Shown here: positions 1-12,566 of the stretch, in pieces
Layout: each line of letters begins with the position of its first letter
How positions within the stretch are numbered: the first letter of the stretch is position 1
From: Isoetes taiwanensis
Taxonomy: Eukaryota > Streptophyta > Lycopodiopsida > Isoetales > Isoetaceae
Assembly (NCBI GenBank): GCA_021234155.1
Contig: JAJEKV010000217.1
Coordinates: 62,001 to 126,000 of the forward strand
Direction: 5' to 3'
Length of the DNA stretch: 64,000 nucleotides
The notes under the pieces: model-generated
Told to the model about the DNA's origin: nothing
The model's input: the letters and a program-made list of their open reading frames with translations, nothing else
The model's database searches: none
Position numbers and translations under genes: made by a program

Positions 1-229
1 GAAGTGCACAACAACTCGGAAGATCACTTCTAATTACAAATTCCCACACAACTTTCTGTTGCATGAACAGGCCATTACAGATCTGCCATTACTTGAAGAA
101 CCTGTCATGTGACATAACAAATAGAAGGGTGAGAGAGAAGCCACCTTACCTGTGACATAGAGCAGCCACAACAGCAGAGAACGAAGCATGGGTCCAATTA
201 ATAAACATCAATAGTATCTATTACATTGT

Positions 230-1190
230 TATTCCTTTTCATTATGTATCATTTTCATGCCTTTTTTTTCGAAGAGAAATGTCCGCAACGGCCTTGGCCG
301 CCGTGATAAATTTCTTGTACATATAAATCATGGATGGAATTCATGCATAGCACAAAGGGTTGAAGGAGGGCTTAAGGCACTATATTCCTTACAGTGCCAA
401 AGTAGAAAAACCCACCTATGGGCACGGGGGCTGAAAATCAAGCTCTTTTTTTTACTTGTACAGACAGTCGTACTCTATGGGTGTTAGGCTTTAGGGCCTA
501 GCATGCCCAAGGGCCTCTTGGAGGACATTGAATAGGTGCTAAGAAAATTCTTGAGACAAGGAACAGGCGTAAAAATGCAGACTCGATTCCCAATGCTCTT
601 AGTTGAATGTGGTCTTATGCCAAAAAAGGGAGATGCAATTGTGTGGTGTATCAAATATGTGAAGAGGTTGAGACAATAAGATGATGCTAGGATCTCACAT
701 AGAGCAATAGCGGCTAGTAGTGACCATAAGTGGTATGCAGATGTTAGACAATGATTGACTAGATGGAGTATATGAGAAGGATTGACTAGATGGAGTATAT
801 TGCATGCAGAAGCGATAAGATATGATGGAGACATTAGACAATAGGTCAAACAAAAAATGAAAGCAAAAATATGGTTGAATCCACAATTGAAGTTTGAGTA
901 TTTAGAAACATAATATGATGAGTATGTACAAACCGAATATGAATCCGACGTCGGCACAAGAAATACATTTGCAAGAATATAGGCATGCACAAAGTTGTCT
1001 AGGCTCAGTTCACACAAGCTTGAGGCTGAAACAAGACAATAGGAAAAAATTCCTAGGGAAAGAAGAATTTGTAAAGCATGTAAGTGGAAGTAATGTGAAA
1101 GATGCACAAGCACCATGTGATTCTGCTTACTCGATGATAAGATCAAGATATGGTATAAGGCTTGTATCAACCATTTGAATTAGATGCTAT
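230..1190 (+). pseudogene. LINE reverse-transcriptase C-terminal relic
   Basis: The + strand encodes, in broken frames, the region after the RT catalytic core of a non-LTR retrotransposon: 'LKALYSLQCQS...LVQTVVLYGC' resembles the usual 'AL...C...GLK..LF..LV.PVLLYG' block. It is followed by 'KFLRQGTGVKMQTRFPMLLVECG' and, near 1060-1130, a degenerate cysteine cluster (RRICKACK..CERC) like the C-terminal Cys motif of LINE ORF2. Stops and frameshifts interrupt it throughout. It matches in style the relics at 9.4-12.6 and 18.4-19.6 kb. It lies beyond the 3' end of the minus-strand U-box gene. No function is expected. Confidence 0.6.
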
Positions 1191-1460
1191 TATCATAAGA
1201 TCCACCCATGGTTCATTCTAACCGCAGTGGACACTAATTCAAATATACGAGTTCTATAACAAGGGGGCTCAAGAGTCCTAAAGGTTTCTTGAAAAGCTAG
1301 CTCTAGTTTATGAGATTGAAAATTAGTTCCTTATGAATGAGGCAACGTCCTAATTAAGACAGACAAATGGATTGGAGAGCTATTAACAGACATTAATAAG
1401 ATATGTACCTAATTCATCTTGGCAAATTAAGAAAGCCAAAATTCTGTCCATGTGCACATT

Positions 1461-1494
1461 CATCCATCCATCCATCCATCCATCCATCCATCCA
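1461..1494. repeat. (CATC)n microsatellite
   Basis: About eight and a half copies of catc, downstream of the 3' end of the minus-strand U-box gene. Confidence 0.95.
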
Positions 1495-1718
1495 TCTACA
1501 AATCAGTTTACCCCACCAATATCAGATCCTTTGTGCTCCTAAGCGAGATAAGTTTCCCTTCCATATGAAGAGAGGTGGTCACTGGGCCATCTTCATGGTT
1601 GAGAAAAGCAAAACCCATGTTACTAGTATCAAGAAAACTGAGAAGGAGAAATCTGAGAGAAAGATCTATGTGGATTTAAATTTACAATGTGAAACAAAAG
1701 GCACCGGGTAAATACACA

Positions 1719-4700
1719 TCAGACACGAGAAATGTCATATGCCCAGACTGATCCTAAATTAGGGGCAGAATACAGTCCTCCAATATTTGGCTTTCTCAGC
1801 GCATTATTTGGTAGCCAATGACTCTCTTTAGCATCCAAAGGACCAATCCTGCAGCATATATATGTTCAGAACAATGAAAAAATTCAAGCTTTTACGTTTT
1901 GACTTTGCATCTCAAGCAATGAACAAGTACTTACCCTCGCGCAAGAGATTCCTTATACTCAATAATTTGACCTCTAAGGTTGTGATTAGGCCGCAATGAT
2001 TTGTCAACACCTATTACATGACCTCCAGGCAAAGGTGGTAATACTTCTCCAGTTTTAGGACTTGTATCATGTGTCCTGCATATCCCATAAATCAATCCTT
2101 CAGTACATCATAATATCTGCACAACATTTAGAAAGCAAAGCCCCTGACTTAAAAATATTTTGACTTTCAAACTAAAGAGGTTAATGAACACTCAAGAAAA
2201 TGGAACTATTCACTATTTTAACTTTCTATAAACGTCAGAATGCATAGCATGCTTGACTCCACAAAGTTCTTACACTCTTGTCATCTTTCTAAAGCTTCCA
2301 TGTGACCAAGTAGCTTTAGATATTAGATCAGCTTTGTACCTGTACTTATTAATTTTCTTCTTTGCGAAACAAGGGAGGGAAGCATGTGTCCTCCTTTCAC
2401 ATGTTTCAAAAATGGCTGTGAGAGCCGATGATTTAAAGAACTCACCAGATAAAATTAGACACTATTTGGACCCCGTGGCTGTAAGAATGTTTTATGCCAA
2501 AAAAATCAGACATTGGAATGGCAGTGACCATGCAGGCGATTAGAAAATTGCAGAGCTTACTCTGTTGCTATCAGTAATGATAAATCATCAACAAACACTA
2601 TAATGGCAAGCCAAGAAAACTCAGGGGAAGAATTTTGAAATTTGATCCAGAAATAAATGGGCCAAATTTATTCATTGTCCATTTTCTATGCCATAGCTTT
2701 GACAACTGCAGAATGCAAAAGTACATGCTTTTATGGAGGAGCCATTGAGCTAGCAAGACAATTGGCCATTGAAACCTTTCCCCCTTCATTGATAATCTCT
2801 ATAGCTGCCACAGCTTGACCTCTGGGGCCCCAAATTCGAAATGGGCTACAGGTCTGGCACCATTTTTCTGGAGCCCTGAATGCACAGAGAGTTTTAAAGA
2901 TATGCGTAGCTTGTTAAGGTTCTGGATGTTTTCCTCGTGGCAAGTTGGAACAAGCAACGATCAAGGTCTCTTGACCTCTCTCACATCCATATATACAAAA
3001 ATTGGCTCTTTTCCTATTCGGCAACACGTTTTCCTAACTGCATGGAGAGAGAAACAGGGAAAAAAAAAATTCCTAACATTCACTGAATATCCGTAGTTTT
3101 TACCAAATACATACTGCATCACAAACAGGGAGGGAGGGAGGGAGGGAGGGAGAGACTTACTTCAGCCAGCACTCTATGGCGGCGCGTTCATATGAATGTC
3201 CATCTGCTGCAATGACTGGGTCATGCATTATCTCCTGTGTAATGCAATCCACAAACTCCAGTGGTATCTGCATAGCATTGTCTGAATCTTCCCATATCCG
3301 TCTTGCAGACTCAAATGCAGATTGGTTTGACCAAAGATTATTAGATTTTGAACTAGGATTGCTTAACCTATCTCCAATACTACCACGAGGATTTTCAACA
3401 ATTTCTCTGGAAGAAAAAAGACTCGCAGTATTCTCAACTTCCATAGGCTGAAGGATTGGCGATGGCATGCTGACTTGTGGAGTCTCCCACATTTGCCAGT
3501 TCCCCTTTACAAATAAATTGTCAGAGTAACTAATTGGCTGCGACATCCAATGTGGTTTATGTTGCTCATATATACCTTGGCTATTAGGAGGGGTTGGGGA
3601 AAATACCCTAGAGGTAACAACAGGTGGCAGGTCATTGACAATAGGAAAGTCATGCAAAGCAGCAGAAGAATTAAAAGAATTACTAGAAGAAACTACAGAG
3701 GAAGCAAACGCAATAGGATAAGGCGTGGAAGATGATGCAGGAATCTGTGTGAGGTTAGAAGCAACAGGCGACGATGGCTGTAGTAGAATGGAACTTGAAA
3801 ATGCAGGAAGCATATCAAAGGGACAGAGAGATGGCAATTCTTTTCTTGCTGAAGTCTCGGGTTCTACATGCATGTCCTGCTCAAAGCCATTTTCAACAAC
3901 AGCTGCAGTAGAGGTTGATTTTCCAATTATTCCTTCAGGGCTTTCCTGCAAACGATCCTGTTCCTGTAGTAAAAAAGCAAACTGATAAGCATTTTCGGTC
4001 AAAGAACTCTAAATTTATCTAAATTATTTTCTGTCACTATGCGAAAGAATCCTAGACTTAGCTGAATTCGACTTTGCAACCCTAGATCATTTACCCTAAA
4101 TTGCTTAATTCTTTACTTGGAAATTGAGCCCAACTGCCCTAAATAAATTTACTCACTTCTAAAATCTCAGTTGTTGTGTTGTCGACATCAACGGAATCAA
4201 CCTTTTCATCATTTCTAGATGAATTGCTTTTAGGACTTTTGCCCCAGACCTTTGACCAAGTCCTATTCCAAGCAGAAGGACCCTTGGTTGGTGTGACAAT
4301 TGTTCCACTTTTAAGTGGCGATATCACACTAGATGGGGCTAGCAGCTTAGAACTGGGGCTCGTTGATACCCTTCCCCATAATGAAGCAGAACTGTGCTTT
4401 GGAGTTGGAATCCCTTTGAATGTAGGCGAGCCTTTCATGTTACTTCCTTTCACATTTCCTATTGCTCCTCTGACCAAGTCATTAGTTTTTACAGAAGGTT
4501 CTCCAATATTAGCCTTAACCTTTGCATCCTTTTTTACCTCAACATTTGCTGGAAACTTGCATTTTTGTTCTTCTTTCCCATTAATGTCCTTTCGGTCACT
4601 GTGCTTCTTTGAATCATCAAAGTCACTATCTTTTGCCTTCTCCTTAAAGTTATCAACCCCCTTGTCTCTTGTATACCTCCTCCTTTCTGCCTCTTTCTCT

Positions 4701-5683
4701 TTTTTTAATTCCCTTTCTCTCTCAGCTGTTGCTTCTAACCCGCTTCGCCTTTCTGCTTCTAATTTCTCATCCCTCAACCGTCTTCTCTCCTCAACCAACC
4801 TAGCAACCTCCTCTCTTTGCCTCCTCTCCTCTGCTTCTCTTTGCTCTTTTTCTAGTCTTGCCTGTCTCTTCTCTTCAGCCTTCCTTCTAGCCTTTTCCCA
4901 TCTGCTCTCATGAGTGCCACTTCCATCATCCCCTTTCCTTTGAGCTCCTTTATGTATGCTACCTGAGATGTCGTCATCTGGCCTACCCATTTTCCATAGC
5001 TTTCCTAAGGTCCACCCAACAGAAATAACCACCAGAGATATACATCTGGCCAGTAAAAGGAAAACTGCCGAATGAGGACCCCAAAATACACAATTATCTG
5101 ATGCGGGTGCAGTACCTGCCTTCTCCCCCCAAAAACTTCCACTCCAAAACAAGCTTCGTCCCGACCATAGGCTATTACTAGCAGCTTTCTCAGACCATCC
5201 TCTTCCAAAAGTAACTTTCACATCTTTCCCAATAAAAACCTGCCCAAAACCTGAGCTGGGCATTGTCTGTACTGCTCCTGGCACATCTAATGCTGGCCTT
5301 TTGGAGACATGTCCACAATATGTACATGTGAATCTCCCCCCTGCTGGATTCTGATCCCTATAAGCAGTGAGACAATTCCTACAGCGGCGCACTGCTTCCT
5401 TCCTCCATTTTGCAGCCTCCTGTGCTTCAATTCTTCGCCGCTCTCTTATTAACTGATTTCTTCTACTTCGCCACTGAGATAACCTTGGCATCAGTATCTC
5501 GTACCATCCTAAGCTAAATAGAAGCACCCCAAGGCAAGCCAACCTTGGCGAGGTAACTTCAAACCTGAAACCAGGGGGCAATAGCTGAGACAGTGCCCAG
5601 TATATGATAAAAGGGATTATCAACCAGGGTAGCATGGTCACAATGCGCCGTGACCACCTTGAAGCCACGCACAATATGCACAT
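1719..5683 (-). CDS. Membrane / zinc-ribbon / coiled-coil protein with C-terminal U-box (NST1-like, putative E3 ubiquitin ligase)
   Basis: Four exons on the minus strand join in frame: 5683-4157, 3963-3161, 2075-1935 and 1848-1719 (866 codons plus stop TGA). The junctions are AGAA|GTGAGT with CTACAG|GAAC, TGAA|GTAAGT with TGCAG|GACAC, and GAGG|GTAAGT with CTGCAG|GATT. Hydrophobic segments lie at about residues 17-36, 48-66 and 204-226. A four-Cys zinc ribbon (C101, C104, C120, C123) sits between the second and third. A long charged coiled coil covers about 255-355, a Ser/Pro-rich linker follows, and the U-box runs from about 742 to 823 (FVDCITQEIMHDPVIAADGH, then ECWL completed across the intron by THDTSPKTGEVLPPLPGGHV). 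The start MCILCV fits plant members as I remember them. U-boxes recruit E2 enzymes, so a membrane-anchored E3 ligase is likely; the substrate is unknown. The exon structure is my reading, without cDNA. Confidence 0.88.
3127..3154. repeat. (GGGA)n microsatellite in intron
   Basis: Seven copies of ggga/aggg directly after the donor site of the second U-box exon (minus strand), so within the intron. On the transcript it is a CCCT-rich tract. Confidence 0.9.
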
Positions 5684-6360
5684 TCTTCCAAGACAGCCAA
5701 CCTTTAACGGCTCAAGACATCACCGATCTAAGAACCCTGATTAAGTAAAACATACTCATTTTTCTTAAATTGCACTGGCGTTTTCCCATTTTCTTGTGGA
5801 CGGTCCTAATGGCATAATCAAACCCTGGAAGAGCAAATCCGGAGACGGTTTAGCAGAACAAAGTAAGAAAATGCAGCAAAATTGAACAGAAAACCTAAAA
5901 TGCGAATTCTGAACTCAAATTTGCTCGTGAATGACATAGAAAAATACCAGGGACCCAAGAAGCGCTATCACCGGTTGAAGCCGAGAACAGAAACAGATGT
6001 TATGGACCCTGGAGTCCCCAACAGCATCAAAGCCAGCTACACCGCAGAGAGGACCGTGTGAAAGTGCAAATCTACTATTTTGAGAATTTACTACACTTCT
6101 TTCTTTCCTTGACCTAGGCCTAAAGCAACTTATTAAACAACAACGACTAAAAAATAATGGTCAATTAAATGTCTTTGGTGCCCAAGATGAACATGATGGG
6201 AAGAGCATGTCCTATGGTTGGAGGGCAAGAAACTTACAATTTTTGGCTTTTAAGGGCAAACCCTCTTTGATGTCTCTAAGGACGAATATTCTTAAAACAA
6301 CAGCCTTCAATTCCTTGTTTTCTGGGCAATTACGTTGGCAAATGCATTTTTCAACTTTTT
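5684..6360. other. Upstream region of the U-box gene, no coding signal
   Basis: AT-rich DNA between the U-box gene start and the first inverted-repeat element. It probably holds the 5' UTR and promoter of that minus-strand gene. I could not identify a convincing TATA box or further coding exon. Confidence 0.4.
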
Positions 6361-6504
6361 TTTTGGGAAAAAGGGTTTAATTGAAAAATAAGTTTTTTTG
6401 TGCGTGAATCATTGGTATAATTAAATATTGATGATGTGGCACCATTCGATTGAATGAGAGAAAACTAATAGGCCAAGCTTTTTCCTTTATGGTTGTAATG
6501 TGGA

Positions 6505-6650
6505 ATGGGAAGAGGGAGTCGATTCTGGTGTAGTATGGCAGGCTGGCTACTGCCAGCAGCCGGGAGCGCCGTTTAGGCGCGACCGGCTGCTGGCAGTAGC
6601 CAGCCTGTCCTGCTACATCAAAATCGACGACCTCGACCATTCCACAACGT
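6505..6650. mobile_element. MITE-like inverted repeat with a perfect 24-bp inner stem
   Basis: Positions 6540-6563 and 6583-6606 are exact reverse complements (arm aggctggctactgccagcag plus ccgg) around a 19-nt spacer that itself contains gcgcc/ggcgc. Imperfect complementarity continues outward (gtcgattctggtgtag against the complement of ctacatcaaaatcgac) to about 6505 and 6650. The right edge carries acgtcaaggtaag, also seen at other inverted-repeat edges nearby. A MITE is the simplest call; the fold would also suit a small-RNA precursor. Confidence 0.6.
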
Positions 6651-7082
6651 CAAGGTAAGCAGGGATTTTGGTTTCTTCAGGTTTTGGCATTTAGATTCAA
6701 GTAAGCTCGGCTTGGTTGGTGGTCAGGCTTGGAGTCCTGCCGGAGATCTGGCTATAGCTGTGGCTTGGAGCTCCGTCATTTTCCGCCTTCTTCGACTGCA
6801 CAGAGGTAAAGCGAAGGTAATGGCTTGAAAATCTGAGGCCCTGATCTAAGGTAACGGTAAAGAAAAGGCTACGGCTTGAAAATCTGTCGGAGGTCTGGCT
6901 ATGGCTATGGCTTAGGCTTGGAGCTCCGCCGTTTCCCACCTTCCTCGACTGCACAGAGGTAAAGCAGAGGTAACGGGTTGTAACAGGTTAGCCAAGAATG
7001 CTACATTGATTTTCCATTCTTGATTAGAATGGTCGTAACGTGGCAAGATATCATTGGCCAAAAAAACAAGAATCCACACCAA

Positions 7083-7308
7083 CTTACCTTGACGTTTAGC
7101 GTTCGATCATGCCGATCTGAAGGCCAGCCGATGGAGATGGAAGCTGGGGTTGGGTATGATCAAATCGACCATCTGGCCAGTACCAGATGCCTCCAACAGC
7201 TCTACTCATGATATTGCACTATCCTGCAACAAGGCGCTCCCGGATTTTGCAGGTCAGAGGGCTGGCAAGAATGCCTGATCCCTTTCCATTGCACTACGTC
7301 AAGGTAAG
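7083..7308. mobile_element. Small inverted-repeat element (MITE-like)
   Basis: The left edge cttaccttgacgt (7083) is the complement of the right edge acgtcaaggtaag (7296-7308). The same terminal motif occurs at 6646-6658 and 7392-7404, so several copies or nested fragments lie in 6.4-7.5 kb. No ORF of substance is present. Confidence 0.5.
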
Positions 7309-7404
7309 CTTGACTGGATTCTGCAGGTTTCGGTGAGGCGATTTGTCATTCTGCAAAAGAATGAATCATGAAAATAACAGAAGACTCATCCACTTACCTT
7401 GACG

Positions 7405-9400
7405 TATCGTTCCAGCATACATGCACCTCGCAAACATGTTTCCTCCCGCCGGACCTGTTAGGTAAAGTAAATTCAGGTATCAAAAAATTGTTTCATTTGA
7501 AAGCAAAACATTTGAACATAGAAATTAAAATTCCTGGATTCTCCTTAAAGTGGCCTCAACTATTAAATAGAAGCATGCTATAATCCATCGCCATAGAAAC
7601 CAGTGATTCTAAAGTAAGCATCATAAATGCCAATGAATGTAAATCCAGGTATTAAAACTTTTGCCGAAAACTTTGCAGATGCCTCAAATATATTGCCAGC
7701 AAAAGCATCAGATGTTTTACCTCCATTTTTCATCTGTTAAAACATTTTTTATTAATTGAAGCTACCTATAATAGTATATCTAAGTGGCTAAAACCTAAGA
7801 ATATCACAAAAGGATGGCTTCGGATCTTGCTATTACCGAAATCACCAGCAGAGATATTTAAAATGCCTTTGAGCAGAGGCTCGCCAATAGATTGTTCACA
7901 GCTCTGTGGCATGCCACCCAAAGAACAAGAGCGTGAGGGTGTTGCATGCAATTGTAGGGCTATTTAAAATCCATGCACTTGATTCTTGCACCTGGAGACT
8001 TTCAGATGCGCATTTGTAAACTAGGAACCACTCCAAATGGTGGAAAGCAGGTTTGATGGAGACAAAAACAATTTTAAGACACATACAGGAGACAGGGAAA
8101 TGCTGCCCAATGAAGGCAATCCAAAGCAACTCCTAGTCAGCTAGACAGCGCAGACAAAAGACTCCCTTAGGCCGAGCAACGGCTGGACCTCAGGGATGCT
8201 CAACAACAATTGGTGCTATATCCGCTTGTTGTACAGAGGATATTACAAAACTGCTCAAGAAGCAACAAGAACATAATTGCAGAAGTCACATTAAGGTGGT
8301 CTGGGGCCTCTTCGAGAAGGCAAACGAGGACCTTAGCACAAAGATCCGGACATTGGTCCTTTCCAAGATGAGATTCCATGCTCCTGTGCACATTACCAAG
8401 TATCTATCTTGGTATTTATAATTTTCAGCTTTCTCGTCTCTCAATAGGACCCTTGGGCCTTTTTGTTGATCTCGTGCAGGGAAGGGCTTCTTCCTACATA
8501 GGTTATCTTTCTTGGAATTTCTTCTTGCTTCATTTCAGAGGCATTCATGATGCAGCCCCATCGCCGGTAGCATCTTTTCGATCATAATGAGATTCAAAAC
8601 TCTATTTCAAATGAAATTTGTTGTATTGGAAAGCCCTTTCAGACATTTTTCTAGAGAAATGTGATTTGCATACTTTATTAATAAGATTTTCATAGAAAAG
8701 TTGCAAAATTACTTGTATCTCCACTTCCAAGTTTGACCAGGATTTCTAAGCAAAATCAATAGATTTCTAGTTGGTTAGACTTTCTAGCTTTCTATTTATT
8801 CAACCCTTTATTTTTCTTAATAACTTTTGAATTAGAGCTCTGTTGTGGGCGAAATTAATCATTGGAAAGCTTATTCTAAGATCCTTCTTGGGATATCTTA
8901 CTTGCACATGTTTAGCCAAGATTTAAAGGGGGGATAACAAACTTGCACCTGGTTTTAAGATTTTTGGGTTTTTAACTGTTCAACATTATATATTTTCTAA
9001 TACCTATTGAATTAGTGCTCCAGTTTGTGTGGACTTTATATTATTGAAAAGTTTTTTCTAAAGTCTTTCTAGGGGATTTGCATTTGACTAGAAAAAACAA
9101 GAGTTTGGTTTTCAGCTCTAGGGCGTTTTGCTGTTCCAAGCGAGTTTAATACCTTTTAGTTACTTTGGATTCAAGCATTTGCATGCTATATTTGATATAT
9201 CCTACTTTTCCTAATTAGACATGAGATATTGTTGCTGCTCCTAGGGGGCTATTACTGCTGCTACTGGGGCAACTCCACATTGTGCTCTTGATGCTACTAC
9301 TGCTCCTCTTCTTGGGGTACTGCTACCACGCTATTGCTAATGTTGTGATACCCTTGAGGTGCTACTACTGTGATTGCAACCACACATGCCACCACTTCCA
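7405..9400. other. No recognisable gene
   Basis: AT-rich sequence with no long or conserved reading frame on either strand. The LINE that follows may begin somewhere after 9200, but its 5' end cannot be placed. Confidence 0.4.
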
Positions 9401-9409
9401 AATAGAGAA

Positions 9410-12400
9410 TGTGCATGCGGATGGTCTCCTTGAATTATAGGGGCTTTCCATGGAAGAAGGGGAATGGCCTCCATAGCCTGGAATATGGATTTCATTTTCC
9501 TTTTGAAGACATAGGAACATGCTTGTCGAAGGATAGTAGATCTATCAAGCTATCAACACTACACATTATTCAATGATTGCACCAGTAAGAGGGGACATGG
9601 AAAATAGTCTGCCACAATATGACTGAATTATACCTTCAAAAGGCAGACATATATAATTGTTACATGTGGATATTGGTGCAGAATAAACATGGACAACCCT
9701 TTTTGTTGTGGCTGCACATTACTTCCTGCATTCAGACTCAAACTTCTATTACCTGCACTCGAAATATGGATATATTAGATCCATATATTGATATATATAA
9801 TGATCAGTAGCACAGTTTATTAGGATGCCTGATGCTAGTTGAAGACTTTAATGCACGCATAGGGGTCATCTTGTGACGTGATAGAAGGCAGTTGTCACGT
9901 GATGGAAGGCAATTGCTTATCTGCAATGGTCTTACACAATGGCCATCCTCCTCTTCCAAAACTTATCCACAGGATAATCAGGAGGACGGATCCAGCGCTA
10001 TAGATTATGTGCTTGTGGATGAGCAAGATCTACACCTTCTCACGCGTCTGCAAGTGCGAACAAACATCAAAGATGAAGAGATGGATTCAGATCATCAATC
10101 CCCCTTCTTTGAGATAGATTGGCAACCTATGCCTATCCAATATCAAGTTATGTTCCACATGCCGTAGCTACACTTGGATTACGATCGAGCATAGTCTTAT
10201 ACATAGCTACTAATAGAAGCATTATTAGAAATTTTATAGCTTCCTGCAATGGAGCAACAGACTGATGATTTGGTCAGCATCCTTCTGAATGCCACAGAGA
10301 GATGTTTCAGAAGAAATCGCTCAAGTAGACCTTCATGTTCGGCAAGCTTTCCTCGAAATAAACAGCTTGATGCTAAATGTAAAGAACTTAAATGCTTGCG
10401 TCGACATGTAATTGATCCCACGTTCAGGTTGCAGGCGATCAAATATTACGTAGCTTTCATTAAAGGCAAGAAGGCTCAATACATCGTGAAGCATTAGCAG
10501 GAAATGTTCTACCTCTCTGCTTGTCACCCCAGAACATTTCGGAGACCGTAGCAAAAGCCTATGCAACCTATGTGAAACATCTCTTAAGAACAATGGATGC
10601 CTTGATCAACACAGTACACAGACATGCCTAGCGGTGGTTATAACAGAGGCATATATCGCTAAAGGCTTGCAACATCTCACAAATGGTAAGGCTGCATACT
10701 TAGATGATATCTAGGTAGAATTGTTAAATTGGGCAGAGCCAAAGATTGTCTTGTTTTGGCTACTTTGTTCAACAGGGCACTTCGAGAAGGCTTTTTCCCA
10801 CAATGGACCATCAGCAGAAGGTTTTCATACATAAGGGATGTGATCCTTACTGCCCCGCCAACTACTGCAAAACCATGGTCAACTCATTGTTGGAAAACTG
10901 CTGGTTGGAATTATGAAGTAGCAATTGGCGTAGGGAGAGGAAATAGATGTACTTGTCCTTCCACATGCAGAGTTTAGGCCTAGAGACCCCAACATAGATC
11001 TTATTTTAACACTGTGGACCTTGAACAAAAATAAACGACAAGAATTATATTGTTGCTTTGTAGATTTTGCAAAGGAATCTAGCGAGAAGCTGTGGGAAAG
11101 ATTAATGCACTTAGGGGAATTGCAAAATATAGTAAACAGACTATGTGGAACATGCTCAACTTGAATGCTAACATCAAACAAGCTTATCAATAGTAGTGTT
11201 GGAGTCTGCCAAGGGTGTCCTCTCTCTTCCACACCGTTTGAACTATACATTAATCAGCTTGAGGATTGGCTTGCTCAGTATGGAGGCGGAGGAGCCACCT
11301 AATTCATTATATCATCCGGCAGTTGATGTACATAGATGATCTAGATCTCTTAACTTATGCATGTCAATTTGATCAAGACCAGACGACAACAAAGGCAGCC
11401 TTTCTTGATTTATCAAGGTCAAAATGTCAAGTGGTGCAGCTTTATAGAGTAGAGTACACTACTACTACATATTGAAATACTTGTATCCGACAACAAGTGA
11501 CGGCATGCTAGAAGGCTTTATATAAAATGCAAAACAACTGTTACAAAATAGAGCTTTACAACTAGTCCCGCCATTCACACTTGTTCATGGTGTGGATCCA
11601 GTTCTTGTACATGGAATGGAAGTATGGGGCTTGTGGTATCGCTTGCCACCTGAGATGACTTGAAATGGGTTCAGAAAGCCTTTTTTACTCGAGCACTTAG
11701 AGCCAAGTCCACGTTCCCATTTCAGGTTCTTCTACAAGAGACAAGGTTCTTACCTCTTCAAAGAGCTACGCTAGAATGTCATATAATAACTATCAGAGGG
11801 CGGTAAATATAGGAGACACTTGCCTTCCAAACCTTGATGGATCCGCAACACTTTAAGGCATGCTGAAAGGAGAAACGAGCCATTTGGTTCTCTAGATGGA
11901 ATGTGGAAGAACAAAGGTGCATACATGTACATAATAATGAAGACCAAAATCACCTGAATCCATACCTAGACACATGCTTCCTACGTAAGCTTTGGGGTGT
12001 TAAGGCTTTAGAACTAATAAAGACACCACACTACAAAACCCAATTTAATCCCATACTTGCTAGGGGCCCACAATGGTATATGTTAGCACATTTGCCCATG
12101 AAAAAGCCCAGAATGATTGCATCCATTTATACAGGTTTCACGACACCACACTACAAAACCCAAATTAATCCCATACTTGTTAAAGGCCCACATGGTATAT
12201 GTTAGCACATTTGCCCATGAAAAGGTCTAGAATGATTGCATTCATTTATACAGGTTTCATCCAGGTTTCATCCCGAAAAGTGCAAGAAAACACGATCTGC
12301 CAATGTTGCCAAGTGGGAGTTATTGAAGATGAGCATCACACTCTTTGTTGTCCAGCAATGGGGATGCTGGCGTCATATCTCCAGGAGGTACTGGATATGC

Positions 12401-12566
12401 GAACTTCGTTGCGTGCTTCGTCACTACATTAACATGTACAAATGTACAGTTTACCAGAGATCTATTACTGCCATAATCCTTAAGAGTAGTATATCTATTG
12501 TGTTCTTTATTTGGGTTCCATAAGCCATTTTTGTCCCTTGTAGATGATAAGTTTGATTGATTGAAT
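9410..12566 (+). pseudogene. Degenerate LINE ORF2 (endonuclease-reverse transcriptase)
   Basis: Non-LTR retrotransposon motifs appear in order despite many stops: LVEDFNARIG (9837, endonuclease GDFN-type block), SAIDYVLVDEQD...SDHQSP (10000-10110), CCFVDFAKES (11050, RT), GVCQGCPLSSTPF (11204, RT), LMYIDDLDLLTYA (11323, the YADD block with IDD), then a Cys motif ENTICQCCQVGVIEDEHHTL (about 12290). The 3' tail is ttgattgattgaattc at about 12550-12566, preceded by 'gggttccataag', a variant of the gggtcccatagg block in the other LINE tails here. It is dead by inspection. Confidence 0.8.
12024..12258 (+). repeat. Tandem duplication of about 120 bp inside the LINE
   Basis: A unit starting acaccacactacaaaaccca occurs at 12024 and again near 12144, with a few substitutions and small indels. 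Both copies encode the stretch MLAHLPMKKPRMIASIYTG. The duplication postdates the LINE. Confidence 0.8.

Noticed and set aside
4176..4913. 245-codon + strand ORF
   Set aside because: Antisense shadow of the Glu/Arg-rich coiled coil of the U-box gene; Ser/Leu-rich composition is its complement.
6540..6606. Named microRNA gene
   Set aside because: The stem is perfect and flanked by transposon-like ends; no known miRNA was recognised.
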